Positions 35,825-44,622 of a DNA stretch of 64,000 bases are shown piece after piece. Every line of letters starts with the position of its first letter. The stretch's first letter is position 1. The DNA is taken from assembly GCF_902706035.1 (NCBI RefSeq), contig NZ_CACSJA010000002.1, forward strand, positions 62,001-126,000. Reading direction: 5' to 3'. The DNA comes from Pantoea sp. 18069. GTDB lineage: Bacteria > Pseudomonadota > Gammaproteobacteria > Burkholderiales > Burkholderiaceae_C. The notes under the pieces were generated by a model. It made no database searches and was not told the origin of the DNA. It was given only the letters and a program-made list of their open reading frames with translations. Made by a program: the position numbers and the translations under genes.

Positions 35825-38800
35825 TCACCAGGTATCGACGAAGGAGCGGCGGGCACGGCCGGCGCGCAGTGGCGCGGATGCAATGCCTTGCCGTATCCAG
35901 GTCCGGGTCTGTGCCGGGTCGATGACGGCGTCGATTTCGGTGGTGGATGCCACATTGATGGCATGGCCGCGCTCGTAGGCCCTTGCCACCAGCTGGTCGT
36001 AGAGGGCGCGCCGCTGCGGACCATCGGGAACGCTCTCGAGCTCCTTCTTGAATCCCAGCTGGATCGAGCCCTCCAGGCCCATGGGGCCGAACTCGCCTGT
36101 GGGCCAGGACACGGAGCAGCTCGAAGAACGGAACCCCCCTCCCGCCATGGCCATGGCGCCCAGGCCATAGCCCTTGCGCAGGGCAATCGCCAGTATCGCG
36201 ACCCTGAGTTTCGCCGCGGTCACGAACATTCTCGAGACGTGACGCACCTGGGCCTTGGCCTCCTCGTCGGGGCCGACCATGAAGCCCGGGGTATCGATCA
36301 GGGAAATGATGGGCAGGCCGTGGACATCGCAAAGATTCATGAAGCGCGCCGCCTTGTCCGCGGCGTCGGCATCGATGGCGCCCCCCAGATGCTGCGGGTT
36401 GTTGGCGATGATGCCCACCGGCTGCCCTTCGACGCGCGCCAGCGCCGTGTGCATGCCGTGGCCAAAGCCTGAGCGCAGCATCAGCACGCTGCCCACGTCC
36501 GCAATCCCTTCGATGGCCTTGCGGCTGTCGTAGACACGCAGGCGGTTTTCCGGAACGACATGGCGCAGCGCCAGCGGGTTCGGCGCAGACCAGTCCTTCA
36601 CCCGGCCCTGGAACATGGAGAGATAGTGCTTTGCGGCCGCAACGGCCTGCGCCTCGTTCTCGACAAGAATGTCGATGACACCGTTCGCGAATTGCACCGA
36701 TGCCGGCCCGACTTCTTCGGGCTTGAAGATGCCCAGGCCCCCGCCTTCGATCATCGCCGGGCCGGCCATGCCGATGTTGGAGCTCTTGTCGGCAATGATG
36801 ACATCGCAGACACCCAGGAAGGCCGCATTTCCGGCAAAGCAGCGCCCCGAGACAATGCCCAGCAGAGGAACCTCGCCGCTGAGCTCGGCCAGCGCGGCGA
36901 ACGAGGGCTGGTAAAGACCGGACACGAAGGGAAAGTCCACATCGCCCGGCCGGCCGCCGCCGCCCTCGGCAAAAAGCACGAACGGCAGTTCATCCCGGCG
37001 CGCGCGCTCCACCAGCCTGTCCGTCTTGATGTGGTTGCGTTTTCCCTGGGTACCCGCCAGCACGGTGGCGTCGTAGGCCATGACCGCGCTGAGCGAGCGT
37101 TCGTAGCCGAATTCAGCGCCATTGATGTTGCCTATGCCGGTCACGATGCCGTCCGCCGGCGTATTCGCGATCAGGTCCTCCTTGGTGCGGCGGCTCGCCT
37201 GCGCCGCCACGACCAAGGCACCGTACTCGACGAAGGTGTCGTCGTCGCAGAGGTCGGCAAGGTTTTCCCGGGCGGTGCGTTGCCCCCGCGAGCGCCGCTT
37301 CGCCACGGCGTCAGGCCGCGCCGCGTCATACAGCACGGCATGGCGGTCCAGAACCGCCTGGAGGTCGGGCCGAACGGCCTCCAGATCGATGGCCTGGCTT
37401 TCGCTTGCCGTGCTGGCGCTGCCGCTCTCGGGCTCCAGCACGACCAGGACGTCGCCTTCCGCCGCCTGCTCCCCCTTGGTGACCCGGACTTCCATCACGC
37501 GCCCGTTAAATTCCGCGACGATGGAGTGCTCCATCTTCATCGCCTCGATGACCGCGATGGGCTGCCCTTGCCGCACCGATTCATTCACGCCCACGGACAC
37601 TTCGACGATGCGCCCGCTCAGCGGCGCATAGGTCGCGACCTGCCCCTCCTGCAGTTGCTCGCGCACGGCTTGCAGCGCCACCGATGGCGCGCTTGCCTGG
37701 CGGCCCATTTCACCGATCAGCGCGTCCTTTGCCTCCTGCTGGCTCTTGAGCAGTGCGGCGGCGCACACCAGTTCGGGAAGAATCGATTCCAGGTAACGGG
37801 TATGGTTTTGCTGCTTTTCGAAGTCTTCACGCCCAACGAGTGCACTCAACAAGTGAATATTGGTCGGCACTCCGGTGATTCTGAATTCGGCCAGGCTGCG
37901 GCGCAGGCGCCGGACCACGCTCGTGAAGTCCGCGCTGGGGCTGGAGACAATCAGCTTGGCCAGCAAGGTATCGAAGGCCGGCGCGGGAGAATATCCGCTG
38001 TAGGCGTGCGTATCCACCCGCACATCCGGGCCGGCCGGCGGGTCGAAACGCTCCAGGCGCCCATGGGCTGGACGCGCCATCCCGGCCGCGTCCGTGGATT
38101 CGGCCGTGACGCGCACCTGGATGGCGTAGCCCTTGAGCTGCGGCGGGTTGGCCGGGTCTATGCCCAGGCTTTCAAGGCTGCGCCCCTGGGCCAGTCCGAT
38201 TTGCAAGGCAACCAGGTCGATGCCCGTGACCTGCTCGGTAATCGTGTGCTCGACCTGCAGGCGCGGGTTGGCCTCGATGAAGACAAAGTCGGTCTGCGTA
38301 CCGCTCTCGTCTTCCTCGACCAGGAACTCGAAAGTCCCAAGGCTTTGGTACTTCACCCTGGAAGCCAGTTTCTTCGCCGCCGCAAGAATGCGCGCGCGCA
38401 GGTCCGCCGTGAGCACGGGGCTTGGCGCAATCTCGACCACTTTCTGAAAGCGGCGCTGCAAAGTGCAGTCCCGGTCGCCGAGGGCGACAACGTGGACGCC
38501 GTCTCCGGCGATCTGCACCTCGATATGGCGCGCACGATTGACCAGCCGCTCCGCATACAGCGCATCGACGCCAAAGGCCGACATCGCCTCGGAACGGCAG
38601 CGCGCGTAGAGCGCCGGGATCTCGGCCTTCGTCTTGACGACCCGCATCCCGCGTCCGCCACCGCCGCCCACCGCCTTGATGACGATTCCCACACCGCCTT
38701 GTGCGTCGAAGAAGTGGTCAATTTCTTCCAGCGTCGCGCCGCCGTGCGTCGCGGGCATTACGGGAACTTCGCATTCCTTCGCAAGTGCCAGCGCCGTGCC

Positions 38801-39145
38801 CTTGTCGCCGAACAGGGCGAGGTGTTCAATCGCCGGGCCGATGAAGGTAATCCCAGCTTCAGCGCAGGCCTGGGCAAAATCCGACCGTTCGCTCAGAAAA
38901 CCGTAGCCTGGATGAATGGCGTCGCAACCCTGGCTTTGGGCTGCGGCGATGATGGCGTCGATATCGATATAGGCGGCGGGCCCCGTGCCATTCAACGCCA
39001 CGGCCGCATCCGCGAGGATGCGATGCTGGGAATTCGCATCGTCGCGGGAATAGACGGCAACGCCTTGAATGCCCATGTCGCGGGCTGCGCGCAAGACCCG
39101 GATGGCGATCTCACCGCGGTTTGCAACCAAAATTCTTTTCATCAT
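35825..39145 (-). CDS. Single-chain biotin-dependent acyl-CoA carboxylase (LCC-type)
   Basis: The protein has 1106 residues. It starts with MMKRILVANRGEIAIRVLRA (second Met equally possible), behind AGGAAA. Biotin carboxylase occupies residues 1 to about 450 (GGGGGRGMR ATP loop, EANPRLQVEHTITEQVTG). The biotin carrier follows with Lys537 in EAMKMEHS. The carboxyltransferase, about 600-1106, has both CoA- and carboxybiotin-binding halves (GRCFAGNAAFLGVCD, DTPGFMVGPDEE, MAGGGFRSSSCS). The whole reaction is in one chain, as in long-chain acyl-CoA carboxylases. The acyl substrate is unknown; the operon partners suggest a short or branched carboxylic acid. Confidence 0.93.
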   Translation of the reverse strand: MMKRILVANRGEIAIRVLRAARDMGIQGVAVYSRDDANSQHRILADAAVALNGTGPAAYIDIDAIIAAAQSQGCDAIHPGYGFLSERSDFAQACAEAGITFIGPAIEHLALFGDKGTALALAKECEVPVMPATHGGATLEEIDHFFDAQGGVGIVIKAVGGGGGRGMRVVKTKAEIPALYARCRSEAMSAFGVDALYAERLVNRARHIEVQIAGDGVHVVALGDRDCTLQRRFQKVVEIAPSPVLTADLRARILAAAKKLASRVKYQSLGTFEFLVEEDESGTQTDFVFIEANPRLQVEHTITEQVTGIDLVALQIGLAQGRSLESLGIDPANPPQLKGYAIQVRVTAESTDAAGMARPAHGRLERFDPPAGPDVRVDTHAYSGYSPAPAFDTLLAKLIVSSPSADFTSVVRRLRRSLAEFRITGVPTNIHLLSALVGREDFEKQQNHTRYLESILPELVCAAALLKSQQEAKDALIGEMGRQASAPSVALQAVREQLQEGQVATYAPLSGRIVEVSVGVNESVRQGQPIAVIEAMKMEHSIVAEFNGRVMEVRVTKGEQAAEGDVLVVLEPESGSASTASESQAIDLEAVRPDLQAVLDRHAVLYDAARPDAVAKRRSRGQRTARENLADLCDDDTFVEYGALVVAAQASRRTKEDLIANTPADGIVTGIGNINGAEFGYERSLSAVMAYDATVLAGTQGKRNHIKTDRLVERARRDELPFVLFAEGGGGRPGDVDFPFVSGLYQPSFAALAELSGEVPLLGIVSGRCFAGNAAFLGVCDVIIADKSSNIGMAGPAMIEGGGLGIFKPEEVGPASVQFANGVIDILVENEAQAVAAAKHYLSMFQGRVKDWSAPNPLALRHVVPENRLRVYDSRKAIEGIADVGSVLMLRSGFGHGMHTALARVEGQPVGIIANNPQHLGGAIDADAADKAARFMNLCDVHGLPIISLIDTPGFMVGPDEEAKAQVRHVSRMFVTAAKLRVAILAIALRKGYGLGAMAMAGGGFRSSSCSVSWPTGEFGPMGLEGSIQLGFKKELESVPDGPQRRALYDQLVARAYERGHAINVASTTEIDAVIDPAQTRTWIRQGIASAPLRAGRARRSFVDTW

Positions 39146-39217
39146 TTTCCTGGTCTTTTTCTCAAGGATGTCGCTGCGGACTACAGCGCAAAGGGGGTGG
39201 ATTGCCTTGGACGAAAG

Positions 39218-39721
39218 CTATGGCGCGCGCGGGACCAGCTTGAATACGGCCCTTGCGACGGCCAGCACATTTCCCTCTGCGTCCTTGACCTCGCCTTCGC
39301 AAAAGGCGATGCGCTTGCCGCGGCGTTTGCAAACCGCAAACACGTCGATATCGGCTGCCGCAGGCGCATAGAAATGCGTGCTCATGTCGATGGTCGCTGC
39401 GCCCACGTTGAGAGGGTCATGCGCACGCGCAACGACGCTCAACGTGAAGTCCAGCGCGCTCATGAGGGCGCCGCCGTGGATATCTCCGCGGCTGTTCACC
39501 AGATCGCGTTTCAATTTCAGACGGGTATGGCAGCCGTCGCCCTGGAGGCTGATGCTTTCGAGGCCAATGTGGTGCATGAATGGCACATCGAGCCCGAAAT
39601 GGCCCAAGGGCGCCGCATCCGCATCAACGCTTATTCCACTGCTGGCCAAGGTATTCAATTGCTGCTTTCCAAAAAAGGCAGGAGCTGCCGTGATCCGTGG
39701 GCCTGAAATACCCAGCCCCAC
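39218..39721 (-). CDS. PaaI-type hotdog thioesterase
   Basis: The protein has 167 residues. The hotdog motif RGDIHGGALMSALDFTLSVV contains the HGG-(A/S) and catalytic Asp pattern of PaaI thioesterases. ATIDMSTHFYAPAAADI follows. The start MGLGISGPRITAAPAFFGKQ is the only Met before MHHIGLES, but the first 50 residues look atypical and the true start may be later. It is the first gene of the operon and could release CoA from a pathway intermediate or a dead-end ester. Confidence 0.85.
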   Translation of the reverse strand: MGLGISGPRITAAPAFFGKQQLNTLASSGISVDADAAPLGHFGLDVPFMHHIGLESISLQGDGCHTRLKLKRDLVNSRGDIHGGALMSALDFTLSVVARAHDPLNVGAATIDMSTHFYAPAAADIDVFAVCKRRGKRIAFCEGEVKDAEGNVLAVARAVFKLVPRAP

Positions 39722-39770
39722 TGATTCCGCACGCCGATCTGGAGCTACACGAATCGGTGCAGGAATAGTA

Positions 39771-39813
39771 GATTTCCCGCTTCAGCGAGACAATTCACAT
39801 CTTTCTTGGAGAG
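39771..39813. promoter_or_regulatory. Candidate LysR operator, copy 2
   Basis: This copy lies 50 bases upstream of the first gene of the thioesterase-carboxylase operon (minus strand). It matches 36 of 43 bases with 30238-30280 and contains the short dyad CGCT-TC-AGCG. It is the likely site through which the LysR protein acts on the operon. Confidence 0.6.
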
Positions 39814-40153
39814 CTATAGCGGTTCGGCATAGACCGGCAGAGCGCGCAGCCTTCGCCGTGGGCGGCCAGGCGCTGGCCAGCTCAGCCGCACCGAAGGCCG
39901 CCGCTGCCGCCTGCCCAATGAGACGCATCGAGATGACCGAGACACGGCGGCACGGCCCGCAAATCAGCATCGCCACCATCCACATGGGGCTGATCGATAC
40001 AGCCCGCACCCCGGCGCAACGCTGCGTGTGGGGCGCGCAGGCCCCTCAGGTCGATGGCGAATGGGTGCTCCACCAAGACCCTCATGCGCCGCAGCGCGCG
40101 CATTCCCATGGAAGGCTTCAACCGCGTCCCGGGAGACGTGCTGCCGGCCGGAC
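39814..40153. other. Gap between carboxylase operon and PrpR-like gene
   Basis: These 340 bases hold no gene I can support. Short frames exist on both strands, one from ATG 39919 with TETRRHGPQISIATIHMGLI, but none matches a family I know. Confidence 0.4.
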
Positions 40154-42190
40154 TCAAGCCTTCTTCATCCGCCGCCACAGCGTTGCGCGGCTGATCCCCA
40201 GGAGCTCGCACGCCAGGCCCTGGTCGCCATTGACGCGCTCCAGTACCTCGCGCACACGTTCGCGCTCGGCCTGCCGGCCCGCGTCCCTGAGCCGGGACTT
40301 GCGCGCGGCCACCGGGGCGGCCAGCGCTATCCCTGCGGAGCACTCGGGGAAAATTTCCAGCAGGCGCGCAGCATCCAGCGCCGGGCTCCGGCCTGCCGGT
40401 CCGTCGCCAGCCACGCACAGGTAGTCCTGACATGCCACCAGGCGCTCCACCCAGTTGTCCAGCTCGCGCACATTGCCGGGCCAGCGGTGCTCACCCGCAT
40501 GCACCAGGACGGCATCCAGCAAGCCGGCCAGCGGCGCCTGGGGCGATGCGGCCAAGGCCTTGGCGCCCGGCAAGCCCAGGCGCCGGGCCAGCATGGCCAG
40601 TGCGAGTTCGGCCACATCCGCGGGGCCACGCGCCTGCAGCGTGGGCGTTGCCAGGCGCAACACCGCCAGGCGGTAGTACAGGTCCCGGCGAAACTGCTGG
40701 CGCTCCACCTGGGCCGCCAGGTCCGCATGGGTGGCTGCGATGACGCGCACATCCACGGGAATCGGCGTGGTGGAGCCCACGCGCAGCACTTCGCGCTCCT
40801 GCAGCACGCGCAGCAGGCGCGACTGCAGGGCCAGCGGCATATCGCCGATCTCGTCCAGAAACAGCGTGCCGGTATGGGCCGCCTCGATCAAACCGGTCTT
40901 GCCGCCCCGGCGCGCGCCGGTGAAGGCGCCGTCTTCGTAGCCAAAGAGCTCGCTTTCCAGCAGGCTTTCGCTGAGCGCGGCGCAGTTCACCGCCAGAAAC
41001 GGCTGGGAAGCACGGCGGCCGGCGCGGTGTATGCCCTGGGCCACGAGCTCTTTGCCGGTACCGCTTTCCCCCAGGATGAGCACCGTGGCCTCGCTGGCCG
41101 AGAACTGGTAGGCCAGCGCGCGCACGCGCTGGGCGGCGGGGCTGCTGCCCAGGTAGTCCTCGATGCGCCAGCGCACTCCGGCACCACGCTGGCGCTGATC
41201 GGCACGCAGATGGCGGTCAGCCCGCTGGATCACGGCCGGGTCGCGGCAGACCAGCAGCGCGCCCGTCAGCAGGCCGTTTTCCACAATCGGTGCACGCCGC
41301 ACGACCAGAGTGCGCATGGCCAGTTGCACCACCTCTTCGCCGCCCTCCCCCCCGGCCAGCGCCTGCGCCGCGCCCAGGGACGGGGCCACTTCGTCCAGCA
41401 GGCGGCCGTGCAGCGCCGGCACCGACGCGCCCAGCAGCGCGGCCATGCGCGGATTCAGGGCGCGGATGCGGCCTTGCTCGTCGACCGCGACCACGCCGTC
41501 CTGCAACTGGCCCAGCACGGTTTCCAGCCGCTGGTGGCGGTCGCGCTCGGCCAGCCGGTGGCGGGCCAGCAGCATGGCATCGCTGAGCGCCTGGCGCACG
41601 GAGCTGTCCGAATACAGCAGCACGCTGGCCATGCCGGACTGCTCGGCCAGATCCGCCACCAGGCCCGGCGCCACCACGGCGCCCACGCGCGCCGCCTTGA
41701 GCTGGAGCACACAGTCGGCAGCGTCTTGCGGCCCCAGATAGCCGACCTGCACCAGGCCCAGGCCGAACAAGGCGTCGAACTGCGCCACGACAGGCGAAGG
41801 TGCCTCGAAAGTCACCAGGCCCACATTGGGTGCGTCTTCGGTCACTTGCAACTTGGCCTGGCGCAAGGCCTGCAGCAGATCCAGCCCACGCACTTCCACC
41901 ATGCCCACGGGAATATCCACCCGCTCTCGAATCCAGGCGCCGCTGGCCCCCGCGCCAACCAGCGCATCGATGGGCTCGCGGCGATGCAGCGCATGCACCT
42001 GCGCCACGGCGTCCTCGAACGAGGCGGCGATATGCGTGAAGCGCGCATGTTCCGACCGCAGCTGCGACAGGCGCTGCAGCACCCGGCCAATGCGATGGCG
42101 CCCCACGGTCACGATGTGCGGCAGGTGGCGGCTGTCGGCGGCCAGGGCAGCGCGCTCTGGCGGTGGATCAAACCCAAAAGTTTCACTCAT
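40154..42190 (-). CDS. PrpR-like sigma-54-dependent transcriptional activator
   Basis: The protein has 678 residues from [20 protein letters not shown] at 42190. The N-terminal PrpR domain (about 30-200) is followed by a PAS segment ([20 protein letters not shown]). The AAA+ domain has Walker A GESGTGKE, sigma-54 contact GAFTGA and Walker [11 protein letters not shown]. The C-terminal Fis-type helix-turn-helix is [20 protein letters not shown]. It is divergent from a Bug gene and a PEP mutase/isocitrate lyase-family gene that carry an exact sigma-54 promoter, so it should activate them in response to a 2-methylcitrate-like or related organic acid. Confidence 0.95.
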   Translation of the reverse strand: MSETFGFDPPPERAALAADSRHLPHIVTVGRHRIGRVLQRLSQLRSEHARFTHIAASFEDAVAQVHALHRREPIDALVGAGASGAWIRERVDIPVGMVEVRGLDLLQALRQAKLQVTEDAPNVGLVTFEAPSPVVAQFDALFGLGLVQVGYLGPQDAADCVLQLKAARVGAVVAPGLVADLAEQSGMASVLLYSDSSVRQALSDAMLLARHRLAERDRHQRLETVLGQLQDGVVAVDEQGRIRALNPRMAALLGASVPALHGRLLDEVAPSLGAAQALAGGEGGEEVVQLAMRTLVVRRAPIVENGLLTGALLVCRDPAVIQRADRHLRADQRQRGAGVRWRIEDYLGSSPAAQRVRALAYQFSASEATVLILGESGTGKELVAQGIHRAGRRASQPFLAVNCAALSESLLESELFGYEDGAFTGARRGGKTGLIEAAHTGTLFLDEIGDMPLALQSRLLRVLQEREVLRVGSTTPIPVDVRVIAATHADLAAQVERQQFRRDLYYRLAVLRLATPTLQARGPADVAELALAMLARRLGLPGAKALAASPQAPLAGLLDAVLVHAGEHRWPGNVRELDNWVERLVACQDYLCVAGDGPAGRSPALDAARLLEIFPECSAGIALAAPVAARKSRLRDAGRQAERERVREVLERVNGDQGLACELLGISRATLWRRMKKA

Positions 42191-42206
42191 GAAATCGATT
42201 ATTTCA
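42190..42206. promoter_or_regulatory. Inverted repeat, candidate upstream activator site
   Basis: TGAAAT-N5-ATTTCA, perfect 6-bp arms, overlaps the start of the PrpR-like gene and lies about 108 bases upstream of the -24 element at 42314. That is typical spacing for a sigma-54 enhancer site and could also allow autorepression. Confidence 0.6.
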
Positions 42207-42313
42207 TCGATGCAATATTCCTGAAGAGAAACCACCCGCCGCAGGCCGTGCAATGGACAGAAAACCCAAACAATTCAATGACTTAAGCATTCAGGGTTTA
42301 CCACTAACACGCT

Positions 42314-42328
42314 TGGCACGCGGCTTGC
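42314..42328 (+). promoter_or_regulatory. Sigma-54 promoter of the Bug/PEP mutase-family operon
   Basis: TGGCAC (42314-42319), five bases, TTGC (42325-42328) match the -24/-12 consensus exactly. Transcription would start near 42340, 28 bases before the ATG at 42368. The divergent sigma-54 activator gene supports this reading strongly. Confidence 0.87.
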
Positions 42329-42367
42329 GCTGTGAAGCACCATACCTACACCAACCCAGGAGATCCG

Positions 42368-43366
42368 ATGTTTCTGCACCGCCGCCATCTTGTTGCCCAT
42401 GCTGTCGCACTGTCCGTGATGGCCCCTCTGGCCGGCCTTTGCGGCACGGCCCATGCCGCCAACGCGGCGGATCAATGGCCTGCCCGCCCCATCCGCCTGG
42501 TCGTGCCGTTTGCCCCCGGTGGCGCCAATGACCTCATGGCCCGTTCGGCCGCCGAAGGCGCTTCCAAGATCCTGGGCCAGCCCGTGGTGATAGACAACCG
42601 CGCCGGCGCGGGCGGCACCGTGGGCGCCGACATCGTGGCCAAGGCAGCTCCGGACGGCTATACGCTGCTGGTGAGCGCCGCCGGCGTGATCTCCAACAGC
42701 ATGATCAAGAAGAGCATGCCCTTCAAGGATGAAGCGCTGCAGCCCGTGGTGATGATAGGCCTCGCCCCGTCGGTGATCGTGGTGCCCAAGAATGCGCCCT
42801 ACAACAACCTGCGCGACTTCGTGGAAGCGTCCAAGAAAGGCCAGGGCTTCAACTTTGCCACGGCCGGCACGGGCAGCACGCCCCACTTCGTCGCCGAAAT
42901 GCTGAATGTGAAGTACGGCGCCCAACTGCAGCCCGTGCCCTACAAGAGTGGCTCCGAAAGCACGACCGCCGTGCTCGGCGGCCAGGTGGAAGGCACTTCC
43001 GAAGCCAGCATCATCGCCTTGCCCCACATCCTGCACGAAGGCAAGTTCAAGCCCTTGGCCACCACCTGGACGCAGCGCATCTCGGCCTACCCCCAGCTCT
43101 CCACGGCCGTGGAACAGGGTTTTGCCGATCTGCAGATCGCGCACTGGGCCGGTATTCACGCTCCCAGGGGCACGCCGGCCGCCATTCTGGAAAAGCTGGC
43201 CGCCGCCGTGGACAAGGCCATGAAGGACCCGGCCACAGCGGACAAGCTCAAGGGACTGGGCATAGAGCCCATAGGCGGCACGCGCCCCGAGTTCGTGAAA
43301 TTCGTCGATGCGGAACGCAAGCGCCTGGGAGAAATCGTTAAGGCAGCCCGCATGCAGGAGCAGTAA
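42368..43366 (+). CDS. Bug/TctC family periplasmic binding protein
   Basis: The protein has 332 residues, with GGAG before the ATG. The signal peptide (VMAPLAGLCGTAHA-ANAADQ) leads into QWPARPIRLVVPFAPGGAND. The Bug loops DNRAGAGGTVGADIVAKAAP and DGYTLLVSAAG are present. It is the first gene behind the sigma-54 promoter and is followed by the lyase-family gene, so it probably captures the organic acid that the operon degrades. No TctA or TctB is nearby. Confidence 0.94.
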   Translation: MFLHRRHLVAHAVALSVMAPLAGLCGTAHAANAADQWPARPIRLVVPFAPGGANDLMARSAAEGASKILGQPVVIDNRAGAGGTVGADIVAKAAPDGYTLLVSAAGVISNSMIKKSMPFKDEALQPVVMIGLAPSVIVVPKNAPYNNLRDFVEASKKGQGFNFATAGTGSTPHFVAEMLNVKYGAQLQPVPYKSGSESTTAVLGGQVEGTSEASIIALPHILHEGKFKPLATTWTQRISAYPQLSTAVEQGFADLQIAHWAGIHAPRGTPAAILEKLAAAVDKAMKDPATADKLKGLGIEPIGGTRPEFVKFVDAERKRLGEIVKAARMQEQ

Positions 43367-43460
43367 GCCGCTGGATTGATGCCCTCGGTGGGGTGGCCCC
43401 CCACCGTCCAGCAGCCTTTGCTTGCCATCGCCGCCGCACCGCTTTGCCCGAAAAGACTCC

Positions 43461-44321
43461 ATGAACCCCAAGCAAAAACTCAGAGCCCTGGCCGATGCCC
43501 GCCGCGGCGTCATCGTGCCCGGCGCATTCAACGCCATGTCGGCCCGGCTGGTGGCCGACCTCGGCTTCGAAGCCATTTACGTGACTGGCGCCGGCGTGAC
43601 CAATATGTGGCTCGGCATGCCCGACCAGGGCTTCATAGGCCTGACCGATATCGCCGACCACACGGCCCGCATTCGCGATGCCGTCGATGTGCCGCTGTTG
43701 GTGGATGCCGACACGGGCTTTGGCAACGCCGTCAACACCTACCACGCCGTGCGCACGCTGGAGCGCGCGGGTGCCGACTGCATCCAGCTCGAAGACCAGG
43801 TGTCCCCCAAGCGCTGCGGCCACTTCAACGGCAAGAGCGTGATTGAAACCGGCGAGATGCTCGGCAAGATCCGCGCCGCCGTGGACGCACGCCGCGATAG
43901 CGGCACCCTGATCATGGCCCGTACCGACGCCGCCGCCGTGCACGGCTTCAACGCCGCCGTCGACCGCGCCCGGGCCTTTGCCGAAGCGGGCGCCGACATC
44001 CTGTTTGTCGAAGCCGTCACAAAGGAAGACGAAGTGCGCGCCCTGCCCCGGTTGCTGGACCGCCCGCAGCTCATGAACATGGTGATTGGCGGCAAAACGC
44101 CCATCTTTGACGCCGACGCGCTGGGCCAGCTGGGATTTGGCTTTGTGCTGTATGCCAACGCGACGCTGCAAGGTGCCGTGGCCGGCATGCAAAAGTGCCT
44201 GACGCTGCTGCGCGACGAACACAAGGTGGACGAAGACCCGGCCATCGTCGCCCCGTTTCTCGAGCGCCAGCGTCTGGTGAACAAGGACTTCTGGGATGGG
44301 CTGGAGCAGAAGTACCGATAA
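43461..44321 (+). CDS. PEP mutase/isocitrate lyase superfamily enzyme
   Basis: The protein has 286 residues from MNPKQKLRALADARRGVIVP. The TIM barrel has the superfamily metal site DADTGFGNAVN and the loop EDQVSPKRCGHFNGK with the catalytic-type Cys of 2-methylisocitrate, dimethylmalate and related lyases. TDAAAVHGFNAAVDRARAFA and FVEAVTKEDEV complete the site. Possible activities are 2,3-dimethylmalate or methylisocitrate lyase, or oxaloacetate decarboxylase. PrpR-type regulation favours a methylcitrate-like substrate, but prpC and prpD are absent. Confidence 0.9.
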   Translation: MNPKQKLRALADARRGVIVPGAFNAMSARLVADLGFEAIYVTGAGVTNMWLGMPDQGFIGLTDIADHTARIRDAVDVPLLVDADTGFGNAVNTYHAVRTLERAGADCIQLEDQVSPKRCGHFNGKSVIETGEMLGKIRAAVDARRDSGTLIMARTDAAAVHGFNAAVDRARAFAEAGADILFVEAVTKEDEVRALPRLLDRPQLMNMVIGGKTPIFDADALGQLGFGFVLYANATLQGAVAGMQKCLTLLRDEHKVDEDPAIVAPFLERQRLVNKDFWDGLEQKYR

Positions 44322-44622
44322 GACCCGCCGCAAGAATCCGCAACCCGCCTCAATGAAGCAGGAACCCGCCGAGGCGACCATGCAGAAGACAGCTTATGCG
44401 TAGCGCAGCAGGAATCCCCCCTTCTTTGCGCGCAAGCGGTGGCCGAAGGCCACGGTGGGGGAGGATGTCAACAGGGCCAGCCCAAGGAAACCACGCTGCA
44501 GCATCTGGACCCGGCTCCCGGCGAGACCGCCGGCGGCTTTGCCGGGCCCGGCACCGCGCGCTCCAGACCATCGCCCGCCTGGCGCGCCCACAACTGCGGC
44601 GGTGGATCGCTCCGGCAGCGCC
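44322..44622. other. Gap between lyase-family gene and M20 hydrolase gene
   Basis: About 300 bases between convergent genes. It contains short dyads such as TGGCCGAAGGCCA near 44441, which may help terminate transcription. No gene is supported. Confidence 0.4.

Noticed and set aside
36560..39706. A 1048-codon frame antisense to the carboxylase and thioesterase genes
   Set aside because: The minus strand holds complete carboxylase motifs over the same bases; the plus-strand translation is an Arg/His-rich shadow.
40154..44321. Calling the PrpR-like region a methylcitrate (prp) operon
   Set aside because: prpC and prpD/acnD are missing and the lyase-family enzyme could serve other acids.
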